From: Arsenophonus sp. aPb
Lineage (GTDB): Bacteria > Pseudomonadota > Gammaproteobacteria > Enterobacterales > Enterobacteriaceae
Assembly (NCBI RefSeq): GCF_029873475.1
Contig: NZ_CP123499.1
Span: forward strand, 2,666,001-2,730,000
Length of the DNA stretch: 64,000 nucleotides
Direction of reading: 5' to 3'
The notes under the pieces are model-generated. The model searched no databases and was not told the origin of the DNA. It saw only the letters and a list, made by a program, of their open reading frames with translations. Shown here piece by piece: positions 18,288-26,523 of this stretch (the stretch's first letter is position 1; every line of letters starts with the position of its first letter). A program made the position numbers and the translations under genes.

Positions 18288-19484
18288 TTAACGATTCACT
18301 GCGGCAAAAGCCTGAGCAATACGCTGAACATTATCTTGATTAACACCCGCCATGCAAATACGCCCTGTGCTAACTAAATATATCGCGAACTCTTCACGTA
18401 AACGCGCAACCTGTTCTGGGCTAAAGCCGGTGTAACTAAACATCCCATGCTGCTTAAGTAGGTGATCAAAATTTTTCTCAGGTAACACATTTTTCAAATT
18501 GCTAACTAGCATTGTACGCATGGCAAAGATGCGCTGGCGCATCGATTCTACCTCACTTAACCATTCAGTGCGTAATGTATCATTGGTTAGCACATGTTCA
18601 ACAATTTTAGCACCATTTGAAGGTGGGCTCGAATAGAGACGACGTACACCCGCCTTTAGTTGGCCAAATACCCGTTCACACTCTTGTTGATTTTGACAAA
18701 CAATGGATAGACCGCCAACCCGATCACCATATAAACCAAAAATTTTGGAAAATGAATTACTGACAAATACTGGTAATCCAGCCTGAGCCATAGTGCGAAT
18801 AGCATAAACGTCCTCATCCATACTTTTAGCAAATCCTTGATAAGCCATATCAAGAAAAGGAATAAGACCGCGCGCTTTTGCCACTTCGGTTATTTGATCC
18901 CACTGTTGCGGCGTTAAATCCGAGCCAGTCGGATTATGACAACATGGATGCATTAAGATGATACTTTTTGCTGGCAGCTGTTTGAATGTCGCCAGCATTT
19001 CAGCAAATTTTACCCCTTTGGTCTTGGCATCAAAATAGGGGTAATAATGGACGTTAATACCAGATCCCATAAAGATAGAAGCATGATTTTCCCATGTCGG
19101 ATCACTACACCATACCTCTGAATCAGGAAAATAACGATGTAAAAAATCGGCTCCCAGCTTTAAAGCTCCTGAGCCACCAATAGTCTGTACTGTTGCAATT
19201 CGTTGCTCATTTATTAGTGGATTATCTGCCCCAAAAAGTAGCTTTTGAATCGCTAACCGATAGTTATGTAATCCTTCCATCGGCAAATAGAGAGAGGCTA
19301 TAGCAGGTACTTGATTAAGCTCTGTCTTGGCTTTACCAACAGTTCCAAGTTGGGGAGTATACCCTTTGCCGTCATAATAAAGACCAATGCTAAGGTTAAT
19401 TTTATTTTCACGGGGATCTTTATTAAATTCATCCATCAATGATAGGATAGGATCGCCTGCAAAGGCATCAACATTCTGAAACAC
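18288..19484 (-). CDS. tyrB: Aromatic amino acid aminotransferase
   Basis: A 398-residue PLP-dependent class I aminotransferase that makes tyrosine, phenylalanine and (with others) leucine and aspartate from their keto acids. It aligns along its length with TyrB: N-terminal MFQNVDAFAGDPILSLM, SLYLPMEGL, the substrate loop HPCCHNPTG, and the PLP lysine in SNSFSKIFGLYGDRVGG. The HPCCHNPTG motif favours TyrB over AspC. The start codon is GTG with an excellent GGGGAGA site, the same unusual start as E. coli tyrB. It lies downstream of alr, as in other Enterobacterales. Confidence 0.95.
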   Translation of the reverse strand: MFQNVDAFAGDPILSLMDEFNKDPRENKINLSIGLYYDGKGYTPQLGTVGKAKTELNQVPAIASLYLPMEGLHNYRLAIQKLLFGADNPLINEQRIATVQTIGGSGALKLGADFLHRYFPDSEVWCSDPTWENHASIFMGSGINVHYYPYFDAKTKGVKFAEMLATFKQLPAKSIILMHPCCHNPTGSDLTPQQWDQITEVAKARGLIPFLDMAYQGFAKSMDEDVYAIRTMAQAGLPVFVSNSFSKIFGLYGDRVGGLSIVCQNQQECERVFGQLKAGVRRLYSSPPSNGAKIVEHVLTNDTLRTEWLSEVESMRQRIFAMRTMLVSNLKNVLPEKNFDHLLKQHGMFSYTGFSPEQVARLREEFAIYLVSTGRICMAGVNQDNVQRIAQAFAAVNR

Positions 19485-19542
19485 TTAAAATTCTCCCCAC
19501 TATCAGCGCAGCCATTTTTTTATTAAATCACCTACCACAAAT

Positions 19543-20628
19543 TTATTCGTCCAGGTATTCCATTGCTACCCGCGAGGTCAGCTTGGTCAGTAACTCATAA
19601 TCACTGACGCCAGTATATGCCGCTACTTCTTCAACAGGCAATAGATCTCCCCATATAATTGCTTCATCGCCGACCTTATCACTGCTTCCAATCCCTAAAT
19701 CTACTGAGATCATATCCATAGAGACTCTACCAACTATCGGCACTTTGCGCCCATTTATTAGTACTGGTGTGCCTGATGGCGCATTACGCGGATAACCATC
19801 ACCATAACCAATCGCCACTACACCAAGATTGGTATCCTGCTCACTAACCCAAACTCCACCATAACCAACCGGCTCTCCAGCTTTATGTTGACGAATAGCA
19901 ATTAAATTAGATTTGAGTGTCATCACTGGTAGAAGACCAAAATCTTTGCCTTGTTTACCTTCTTGTGGTGAAGCACCATACATCATAATGCCAGGGCGCA
20001 CCCAATCAAAATAGGATGCTTGCCACAATAAAATACCGGCCGATGCCGCGATCGATTTTTCACCGGGTTTATCTTTTATAAAAGCATTAAAACAAGCCAA
20101 TTGCTGATTGGTAGCAGCCGGTAGCCCTGGTTCATCTGCACGGCTAAAATGACTCATGATATTAATCGGCTTTTGGATATTTTGGCATGCCATCAAGCGA
20201 GCATAAAATATTGCCGCCTCTTCAGGTCTAAACCCCAAACGGTGCATACCGGTATCAAGTTTCATCCAAACTTTTATCGGTTTTTCTAATTTAATCTGTT
20301 CTAAAGTTTCAAGTTGTTCAATACTCTGTACAACAATATCAATTCCATGCTTAGTGATAATAGGTAATTCAGCTAGATCAAAAAAACCTTCTAATAATAA
20401 AATGGGGTTACTAATCCCATTTTCACGTAATGCTATTGCTTCGCTAATACGAGCAACCCCAAAACTATCAGCTAAATCTTTAACTGTGTGCGCTGTTTCT
20501 AATAAACCATGCCCATAAGCATTGGCTTTAACGACAGCAATTATGCGGCTATGAACCGCAATTTCCCGGACTCGTTGTAAATTGTGACGCAGAGCGCGGC
20601 GGTGAATGACAGCGGTTGCCGCTTTCAT
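19543..20628 (-). CDS. alr: Alanine racemase
   Basis: A 361-residue PLP enzyme that interconverts L- and D-alanine for peptidoglycan. The PLP lysine lies in AVVKANAYGHG (about 29-39), and the second catalytic base, a tyrosine, in the RPGIMMYGASP region near 255. The C-terminal VGRVSMDMISVDLG and SGTPVLINGRKVPIVGRV blocks are typical. GGAGAG precedes the ATG. It is followed by tyrB and preceded by dnaB on the same strand with about 30-60 base gaps, a conserved order. The single alr near dnaB is the usual biosynthetic copy. Confidence 0.96.
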   Translation of the reverse strand: MKAATAVIHRRALRHNLQRVREIAVHSRIIAVVKANAYGHGLLETAHTVKDLADSFGVARISEAIALRENGISNPILLLEGFFDLAELPIITKHGIDIVVQSIEQLETLEQIKLEKPIKVWMKLDTGMHRLGFRPEEAAIFYARLMACQNIQKPINIMSHFSRADEPGLPAATNQQLACFNAFIKDKPGEKSIAASAGILLWQASYFDWVRPGIMMYGASPQEGKQGKDFGLLPVMTLKSNLIAIRQHKAGEPVGYGGVWVSEQDTNLGVVAIGYGDGYPRNAPSGTPVLINGRKVPIVGRVSMDMISVDLGIGSSDKVGDEAIIWGDLLPVEEVAAYTGVSDYELLTKLTSRVAMEYLDE

Positions 20629-20659
20629 TTTACTCTCCGTATTAAATTAAATAGATAGA

Positions 20660-22087
20660 TTATTCGTCGTGGTAGATTGGCCCGGCATAGTTATCAAAAC
20701 GAGACCATTGTCCATTGAAAGTCAGACGTATGGTTCCAATTGGGCCATTACGCTGCTTACCGATAATAATTTCTGCTACCCCTTTAAGATCTGAATTATC
20801 GTTATAAACCTCATCTCGATAAATAAACATAATTAAATCCGCATCCTGTTCAATGGAGCCAGATTCCCGCAGATCTGAATTGACCGGTTTTTTATCCGCT
20901 CGTTGTTCCAGGCTACGGTTAAGTTGTGATAATGCAATCACTGGCACTTGTAACTCTTTCGCCAATGATTTAAGAGAACGGGAAATTTCGGCAATCTCAA
21001 GTGTACGATTATCGGACAAGGAAGGAACGCGCATAAGTTGGAGATAATCGATCATAATTAAACTTAAACCACCATGTTCACGGTAAACACGGCGAGCACG
21101 TGAACGAACTTCAGTCGGGGTTAATCCGGCAGAGTCATCAATGTACATATTACGCTTTTCCATCAACAATCCCATAGTACTGGAAATACGAGCCCAATCT
21201 TCGTCATCAAGTTGGCCAGTACGAATACGCGTCTGATCAACGCGCGACAGCGAAGCTAACATACGCATCATGATTTGATTAGCCGGCATTTCCAAACTAA
21301 AAATTAAGACAGGTTTTTCTTCCGTCATTGCGGCATGTTCACATAAATTCATCGCAAAAGTCGTTTTACCCATTGAAGGGCGAGCAGCCACAATAATCAG
21401 ATCAGAGTTTTGTAATCCTGCGGTTTTTCTATCCAGATCCTGGTAGCCGGTAGATACGCCTGTCACACCATCATGAGGTTTCTGATAGAGTTGTTCAATT
21501 TTTTCCACCGTTTCTGATAGAATCTCTTCAATCCCTTTCGGACCGTCATCTTTATTGGCTCGTGTTTCTGCAATTTGGAAAACACGTGATTCAGCTAAAT
21601 CCAGTAACTCTTCACTAGTTCGACCTTGAGGATCATAACCGGCATCGGCGATCTCATTTGCCACCGCAATCATATCACGGACAACAGCACGCTCGCGCAC
21701 TATATCGGCATAAGCGTTAATATTGGCTGCACTTGGGGTATTTTTAGCTAATTCCGCTAAATAAGCAAAGCCACCGACACTATCCAATTCCCCTTGCTGC
21801 TCTAGCGATTCAGATAAAGTAATTAGATCAATTGGTCTACTCTGCTCAAGCAGGCGTTGCATTTCAGTAAAAATGGTCCGGTGTGGTCGACTAAAAAAAT
21901 CTGCGTAGGTTACACGTTCTGAGACATGATCCCAACGCTCATTATCCAACATTAATCCACCAAGTACAGATTGCTCAGCTTCTAAGGAGTGAGGAGGCAT
22001 TTTTAGCCCCTCTATTTGACGATCTTTCTGACCAATAAATACGGTTTCTGCGGAATACTTCTTCGCCATAGCACTTTCTTTACCCAT
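20660..22087 (-). CDS. dnaB: Replicative DNA helicase
   Basis: A 475-residue hexameric 5'-3' helicase that drives the replication fork. The N-terminal primase-interaction domain (PPHSLEAEQSVLGGLMLDNERWD) is joined by a linker to a RecA-like ATPase domain with Walker A ARPSMGKTTFAMN, IMIDYLQLM (Walker B) and SQLNRSLEQRADKKP (H4). It is nearly identical in structure to E. coli DnaB. An ATG at 22069, six codons in, is an alternative start; neither has a strong ribosome site. The prophage has no helicase of its own in this window and may recruit this one. Confidence 0.96.
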   Translation of the reverse strand: MGKESAMAKKYSAETVFIGQKDRQIEGLKMPPHSLEAEQSVLGGLMLDNERWDHVSERVTYADFFSRPHRTIFTEMQRLLEQSRPIDLITLSESLEQQGELDSVGGFAYLAELAKNTPSAANINAYADIVRERAVVRDMIAVANEIADAGYDPQGRTSEELLDLAESRVFQIAETRANKDDGPKGIEEILSETVEKIEQLYQKPHDGVTGVSTGYQDLDRKTAGLQNSDLIIVAARPSMGKTTFAMNLCEHAAMTEEKPVLIFSLEMPANQIMMRMLASLSRVDQTRIRTGQLDDEDWARISSTMGLLMEKRNMYIDDSAGLTPTEVRSRARRVYREHGGLSLIMIDYLQLMRVPSLSDNRTLEIAEISRSLKSLAKELQVPVIALSQLNRSLEQRADKKPVNSDLRESGSIEQDADLIMFIYRDEVYNDNSDLKGVAEIIIGKQRNGPIGTIRLTFNGQWSRFDNYAGPIYHDE

Positions 22088-22415
22088 TAATCAATAGAGT
22101 CGCTCATCAGTATATGCTATTTACTGCTATTTCGTGACAATTTGATCATTTAATGTGAGATTGAACCTTAAGGATTCTTCACTGTTATCTTTTACAGAAA
22201 ATCTGAAAATGTTGCAATGTTCCTCAATCAAACATAGCAAAATATTGGCAATAAATCTGAACTTTCTGAAAAATATTGCAATCATTGCTAATGATCGATT
22301 AGTTAAACATAACCATTAACAAACGGTACTTTCAGATTGTTTATTTGCGAACGATTATATAGTTTATTAATTTTTTAATAAGGAAATCTTTTTAATTAAA
22401 CGGAGTTTTATTGTT
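22088..22415. other. Intergenic region upstream of dnaB
   Basis: 328 bases between two divergent genes, AT-rich, with no recognised operator. It must hold the promoters of dnaB (leftward) and the small gene at 22416 (rightward). Confidence 0.4.
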
Positions 22416-22736
22416 ATGAATAGCTATCCAGAGATCAATACATTTATTAATCATGTTTATAGTAAAAATCGCTTTTCTAGTGATGAATTTCAAACTATTT
22501 GTCATTATGCCAAGCAAAAATTTGACACCCTTCTGGAACAATATGGTAACAATGATGCATTAGCTGATTTTCAGCAATTAATTAATCTGGCTGTACAAAT
22601 GATGGAAAATAGTTTGCAAAAAATTGGCCAAAATGGGGAAATAGAATGCGAACAAAAAAATAAAATAAAGGCCGCTTTCATTAGTCAAATACTCTATATG
22701 TTCGCTAATTTTGATCGCGCTTTCAGTTCCCTTTAA
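22416..22736 (+). CDS. Small soluble protein of unknown function
   Basis: A 106-residue acidic, all-helical protein (INTFINHVYSKNRFSSDEF near the start) without membrane segments, signal peptide or cysteine motif. I do not recognise a family. GGAG lies about 10 bases before the ATG. It is divergent from dnaB and convergent with dusA. Its codon use looks like its neighbours, so it may be a lineage-specific host gene. Confidence 0.6.
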   Translation: MNSYPEINTFINHVYSKNRFSSDEFQTICHYAKQKFDTLLEQYGNNDALADFQQLINLAVQMMENSLQKIGQNGEIECEQKNKIKAAFISQILYMFANFDRAFSSL

Positions 22737-22746
22737 TTAAAGCTTT

Positions 22747-22779
22747 CCCAGGTCTGGCTTAAAAATAAAATGACCTGGG
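22747..22779. terminator. Stem-loop between convergent genes
   Basis: CCCAGGTC / GACCTGGG form a perfect 8-bp stem with a 17-base loop between the small gene and dusA. Flanking T tracts are weak. Confidence 0.45.
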
Positions 22780-22787
22780 TTAGTCAA

Positions 22788-23822
22788 TTAGTTACCAGTA
22801 ATAAACTCAAGTGCCTGCTTAACCACAGTCACATCGGCTCCTTTTTTATGGGCATTTTCACTCAAATGACGGCGCCACTGGCGGGCACCAGGAATAGCTT
22901 GAAATATGCCCAACATATGACGAGTAATATGACCTAAATAAGTTCCCTGTTTCAATTCGCGTTCGATATAAGGATACATGGCTTGTACTGCGACAATCGG
23001 ATCAATAACTAGGTTACTTTGGTCAAAAAATTCAACATCAACCTGCGTTAATAATGCCGGATTTTGATAAGCTTCTCGTCCTATCATAACACCATCAAGG
23101 TGGTGTAAATGTTGTTTAGCCTCATCAATGTTTTTAATACCACCATTAATCACAATGGTTAACTGAGGAAAATCTTTTTTTAATTGATAGACACGTAAAT
23201 AGTCTAACGGCGGTATTTCCCGATTTTGTTTCGGACTTAGACCTGATAACCAAGCTTTGCGCGCGTGAATGATAAATAAACGACATTGACTATCTGTCAC
23301 AATTTTATCAATAAAATCGGTTAAAAAAGCATAACTATCATCATCATCAACACCAATGCGGGTTTTTACTGTTATCGGAATCGTCGCAGCATCCTGCATT
23401 GCTTTTATACAATCCGCTACTAACCCGCCTTCACGCATCAAACAAGCACCAAAACGGCCATTTTGAACACGATCCGAAGGACAACCTATATTTAAATTGA
23501 CCTCATCATAACCATTTTGCTGAGCCATTTTTGCACATTTGGCCAAGGCCGTAGGCTCGTTACCACCCAGCTGCAAAGCAACTGGATGTTCTTCTTCACT
23601 ATAAGCCAGATAATCACCTTTACCATAAATAAGCGCGCCCGTTGTCACCATTTCGGTATAAAGTAACGCTTCTTTAGTCAATAAACGGTGGAAATAGCGG
23701 CAATGGCGATCTGTCCAGTCAAGCATCGGTGCCACACTAAAACGGTGATGGTTAGAATAGCCTGTTGAGGCCGTGAATTCGTTGCCTGGCGTTAATTTTT
23801 GGTTAGTTGTGTTATCGTGCAT
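22788..23822 (-). CDS. dusA: tRNA-dihydrouridine(20/20a) synthase
   Basis: A 344-residue FMN enzyme that reduces uridine 20 and 20a in the tRNA D-loop. From residue 28 it aligns with DusA: RFSVAPMLDWTDRHCRYFHR, the FMN-binding LYTEMVTTGA, NLNIGCPSDRVQNGRFGACLM with the catalytic cysteine, and VKTRIGVDDDDSY. The first 25 residues are variable, as in other enterobacteria. The prophage integrase begins about 100 bases upstream of its start, which fits the known class of integrases that insert at the 5' end of dusA. The promoter and the first codons may therefore come from the phage. Confidence 0.95.
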   Translation of the reverse strand: MHDNTTNQKLTPGNEFTASTGYSNHHRFSVAPMLDWTDRHCRYFHRLLTKEALLYTEMVTTGALIYGKGDYLAYSEEEHPVALQLGGNEPTALAKCAKMAQQNGYDEVNLNIGCPSDRVQNGRFGACLMREGGLVADCIKAMQDAATIPITVKTRIGVDDDDSYAFLTDFIDKIVTDSQCRLFIIHARKAWLSGLSPKQNREIPPLDYLRVYQLKKDFPQLTIVINGGIKNIDEAKQHLHHLDGVMIGREAYQNPALLTQVDVEFFDQSNLVIDPIVAVQAMYPYIERELKQGTYLGHITRHMLGIFQAIPGARQWRRHLSENAHKKGADVTVVKQALEFITGN

Positions 23823-23920
23823 TTTTCGCTGTTTTGGTGTATTTTTACTTTATCAGGACACCGCATAGGACACCTGATTTTTAGTGTCCCCATATACTGT
23901 CACGGTGGAGTTATTAAATA

Positions 23921-25003
23921 ATGGCTTATTATACTATAGATAAAAGAACAAAAGCAGATGGAACATTAAGATATCGTTGCATGGTATCTATAAAAGAAAA
24001 AGGGGTCAGAATTTATAATGAAAGTAGAACTTTCACCAAGCAGGCGCATGCAAAAACTTGGGGAATAAAAAGAGTCCTCGAATTAGAACAAAATGGTGCC
24101 CCAGATCCAAATAATATAAAAATTTTAACTCTTGGTGAACTTATTTTTAAATACATCAATGACAAAAATCTTGGTGGGCTGGCAGGACGTACTAAAAGAT
24201 ATGTACTCAATATGCTTTTAGATTCAGACATAGCAAAATTATCCCTTGATGAGCTATCAACTAACCATATTATTGATCACTGTCGACACAGAAATGCTAC
24301 TGGCGCCTCTCCTTCAACAGTTAGTCATGATGTCAGCTATTTGGCATCTGTTATCAAGTCAGCAAAGCCCATCTATGGGATAGACTACACATCAAATCCT
24401 GCTCATGAGGCAAGACCATTACTGTTGCAAATGGGACTGATAGGAAAATCGAAACGACGCAGTAGACGCCCGATTGAAGATGAATTAAACAAATTAAGAG
24501 ATGGGTTACAAAAGAGATGTGAACATAGAGAAAGCAAAATACCTTTTATTGATATAATGGATTTTTCAATATTAACCTGCATGCGGATCGGAGAAATTTG
24601 TAAAATTCTGTGGGAAGATATTGATGAAGAAAACCGTTCTGTTATCGTTCGTGATAGAAAAGATCCACGTAAAAAATCAGGAAATCACATGGCTGTCCCA
24701 TTGCTTGGCCAAGCATGGAATATTTTACAACAACAACCAAGAATAGCCGAGCGCATCTTTCCTTACAATTCACGCTCTGTAACCGCAGGCTTTCAACGTG
24801 TCAGAAATGAGTTAGGTATTGAAGATCTTCGTTACCATGATTTAAGAAGAGAAGGAGCAAGCCGACTATTTGAGGCCGGCTTTAGTATTGAAGAAGTTGC
24901 TCAAGTGACAGGACACCGTTCATTAAATATCTTATGGCAGGTTTATACCGAGCTCTATCCGAAGTCATTACATGAAAAATTTGCAAGCCTCTCAAAGAAA
25001 TAA
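23921..25003 (+). CDS. int: Tyrosine recombinase, phage integrase
   Basis: A 360-residue tyrosine-family integrase. An N-terminal arm-binding domain (YYTIDKRTKADGTLRYRC) and a SAM-like core-binding domain precede the catalytic domain. The catalytic residues are visible: Arg in TCMRIGEICKILW, the HDLRREGASRL box, the TGHRS histidine and the nucleophile tyrosine in QVYTELYP. GGTGGAG lies 10 bases before the ATG. Its 5' end faces the dusA start, so attP is expected on that side and the phage body extends to the right. No excisionase is seen beside it. Confidence 0.95.
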   Translation: MAYYTIDKRTKADGTLRYRCMVSIKEKGVRIYNESRTFTKQAHAKTWGIKRVLELEQNGAPDPNNIKILTLGELIFKYINDKNLGGLAGRTKRYVLNMLLDSDIAKLSLDELSTNHIIDHCRHRNATGASPSTVSHDVSYLASVIKSAKPIYGIDYTSNPAHEARPLLLQMGLIGKSKRRSRRPIEDELNKLRDGLQKRCEHRESKIPFIDIMDFSILTCMRIGEICKILWEDIDEENRSVIVRDRKDPRKKSGNHMAVPLLGQAWNILQQQPRIAERIFPYNSRSVTAGFQRVRNELGIEDLRYHDLRREGASRLFEAGFSIEEVAQVTGHRSLNILWQVYTELYPKSLHEKFASLSKK

Positions 25004-25012
25004 GTCACCGTC

Positions 25013-25058
25013 ATGGGGTGTCGGGGGTCGGAGGTTCAAATCCTCTCATGCCGACCAG
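25013..25058 (+). other. tRNA 3'-end-like element next to the integrase
   Basis: Directly after the integrase stop, the sequence GGTCGGAGGTTCAAATCC continues CTCTCATGCCGACCA. This is a T-arm (GGTTCAAATCC loop with GGAG/CTCT-type stem) followed by an acceptor-like end with CCA. No matching 5' half, D-arm or anticodon arm lies upstream, because that sequence is the integrase gene. It resembles the tRNA-type core sites used by many integrases and may mark a second or former attachment site. Confidence 0.5.
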
Positions 25059-25179
25059 TTTTTACTAAGAAAACCAATCAGTTATGATTGATTTTTTTGT
25101 GCCTGAAATTTATCAGTGGTAAAACTGGGGTAAAATTGTGGTAAAATGACCGCTAACTATTCGTGGTTTCCTGCTCGTT

Positions 25180-25243
25180 CATTAGTCGATCGTACCTAAG
25201 ACTTCATATAAATCAATTTTGAAAACTTATCATCAAGTAAAAT
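25180..25243 (+). repeat. Direct repeat, copy 1, upstream of the DUF2971 gene
   Basis: A 64-base segment containing GACTTCATATAAATCAA has a diverged copy at 26149. The two flank the DUF2971 gene in the same orientation. Confidence 0.55.
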
Positions 25244-25344
25244 CAGTCAGTAGACTTGTTTTTGCCTGCTCCTATTTTTAATTAATATGATTTAAAAATA
25301 GTTATCTACTCGATTTAATAACTTTTTCTCACTAGGAACTACTT

Positions 25345-26094
25345 ATGGTTAACTTGTACTATTTTACATCAGCAGAATATGCAAAAAGTAATATAGAAAA
25401 TAACAGAATAAGAATATCTCGCTTTTTAGAGCTAAATGACCCATTCGAATTACTAGGTGTCAATCTTGGAAATAAGGAAACCAGAAAAAAATTCCGAGAC
25501 CTGAAGAAGCAACTTAATGAAAAAGAAGGGCTAATTTGCCTAAGTAGGAATTGGCGCAACCCACTAATGTGGGGACACTATGCCAATCAACATAAAGGAA
25601 TAGTTCTTGGTTTTGAGGTTAAGAAGACTTTATGTAAAAAAGTTGAATATAAAAGTAAGTTGATAGATCCTCCCAAAAATCCCTCTACTAATTCTTTAAA
25701 CGATTTTATGGATCAACTTAAAGTGATAAAATTCGAAGATTGGAAATATGAAAATGAGGTAAGGGTTATTCAAAAACTATTTGAAAATGTATGTATAAAG
25801 GACGGAAAACATTATTTTAGAAAATTTAATGATGATTTTATACTTAAAGAAGTAATTTTTGGCCAAAATTGTACTAAAAAAAACAAAGACAAAATACATG
25901 ATATTTTAAATGAGCGAAATTCAACAGTTAAAATTATACCATCTCGTATCGCATTTACTCGCTTTGAGGTTTTGACTAATCAAGCTGCAACTAATGCGGA
26001 TAAAAAGTTGGAAGATGACTTAAAGAATATTAGCGACTGTCTACCTCTGAACTATATTTTAGTAAAAAGCTTATTAGTAAAACCTCGTGGATAA
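25345..26094 (+). CDS. DUF2971-family protein, probable abortive-infection gene
   Basis: A 249-residue protein whose first half has the DUF2971 pattern: LYYFTSAEYAKSNIENNRI, the RISRFLELNDPFE block, LICLSRNWRNPLMWGHYANQHKGIVLGFE. Members are found as single genes in prophages and defence islands and are thought to act in abortive infection, but the biochemical activity is not established. It lies between two diverged direct repeats and next to a HEPN gene, at the integrase end of the prophage where lysogenic cargo is common. AGGA precedes the ATG. Codon use is markedly AT-rich. Confidence 0.75.
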   Translation: MVNLYYFTSAEYAKSNIENNRIRISRFLELNDPFELLGVNLGNKETRKKFRDLKKQLNEKEGLICLSRNWRNPLMWGHYANQHKGIVLGFEVKKTLCKKVEYKSKLIDPPKNPSTNSLNDFMDQLKVIKFEDWKYENEVRVIQKLFENVCIKDGKHYFRKFNDDFILKEVIFGQNCTKKNKDKIHDILNERNSTVKIIPSRIAFTRFEVLTNQAATNADKKLEDDLKNISDCLPLNYILVKSLLVKPRG

Positions 26095-26118
26095 AAAATT
26101 AATAATTATACAGTTAAA

Positions 26119-26139
26119 TAACCCGTATAAACGGGTTTT
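26119..26139 (+). terminator. Terminator of the DUF2971 gene
   Basis: AACCCGT ATAA ACGGGTT followed by TTC lies 25 bases downstream of the stop codon. Confidence 0.7.
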
Positions 26140-26148
26140 CTACTCTTT

Positions 26149-26211
26149 CATTGGTTAATTGCACCAAGGACTTCATATAAGTCAACTTTAAAATTTATAA
26201 TTAAATAAAAT
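26149..26211 (+). repeat. Direct repeat, copy 2, downstream of the DUF2971 gene
   Basis: 63 bases containing GACTTCATATAAGTCAA align with 25180-25243 at roughly three quarters identity with one gap. Confidence 0.55.
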
Positions 26212-26523
26212 AGCGTTTAAATTAATACCACTTAATTTGAGAATAAAATGAAAAAGATAACATTTTTTCCTTATAGTGGCGTCTTTGTTTCCCTTATCCA
26301 GCTAATTAAAAACTGAGATAAGGGAAATTACCAAAGCTGACAGAGCCACAAGTTATGTACAACTTACCTATTTTCCCAGCGTTCAATTAAACTTTTGGTC
26401 CCTGTTATTCAGCGTTCGTTTATGAGAAAGCAATCTAGACACTGATCTTTAGCCGATTCCCATTAAACAAATAAATATTAAGTTTCAACACACAATTTGA
26501 TCATCTCAGTATCGTTAAATATT

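Larger units (their letters stand above)
25004..25344. other. Intergenic region with tRNA-like end and first direct repeat
   Basis: 341 bases between integrase and the DUF2971 gene. It holds a tRNA 3'-end-like segment and one copy of a 64-base repeat, described separately. Confidence 0.5.
26095..26523. other. Intergenic region with terminator and second direct repeat
   Basis: 429 bases between two cargo genes that converge here. It contains the terminator of the DUF2971 gene and repeat copy 2. No further gene is seen. Confidence 0.5.

Noticed and set aside
25013..25058. A functional tRNA gene
   Set aside because: Only the T-arm and acceptor-like 3' end are present; the expected 5' half is replaced by integrase coding sequence.
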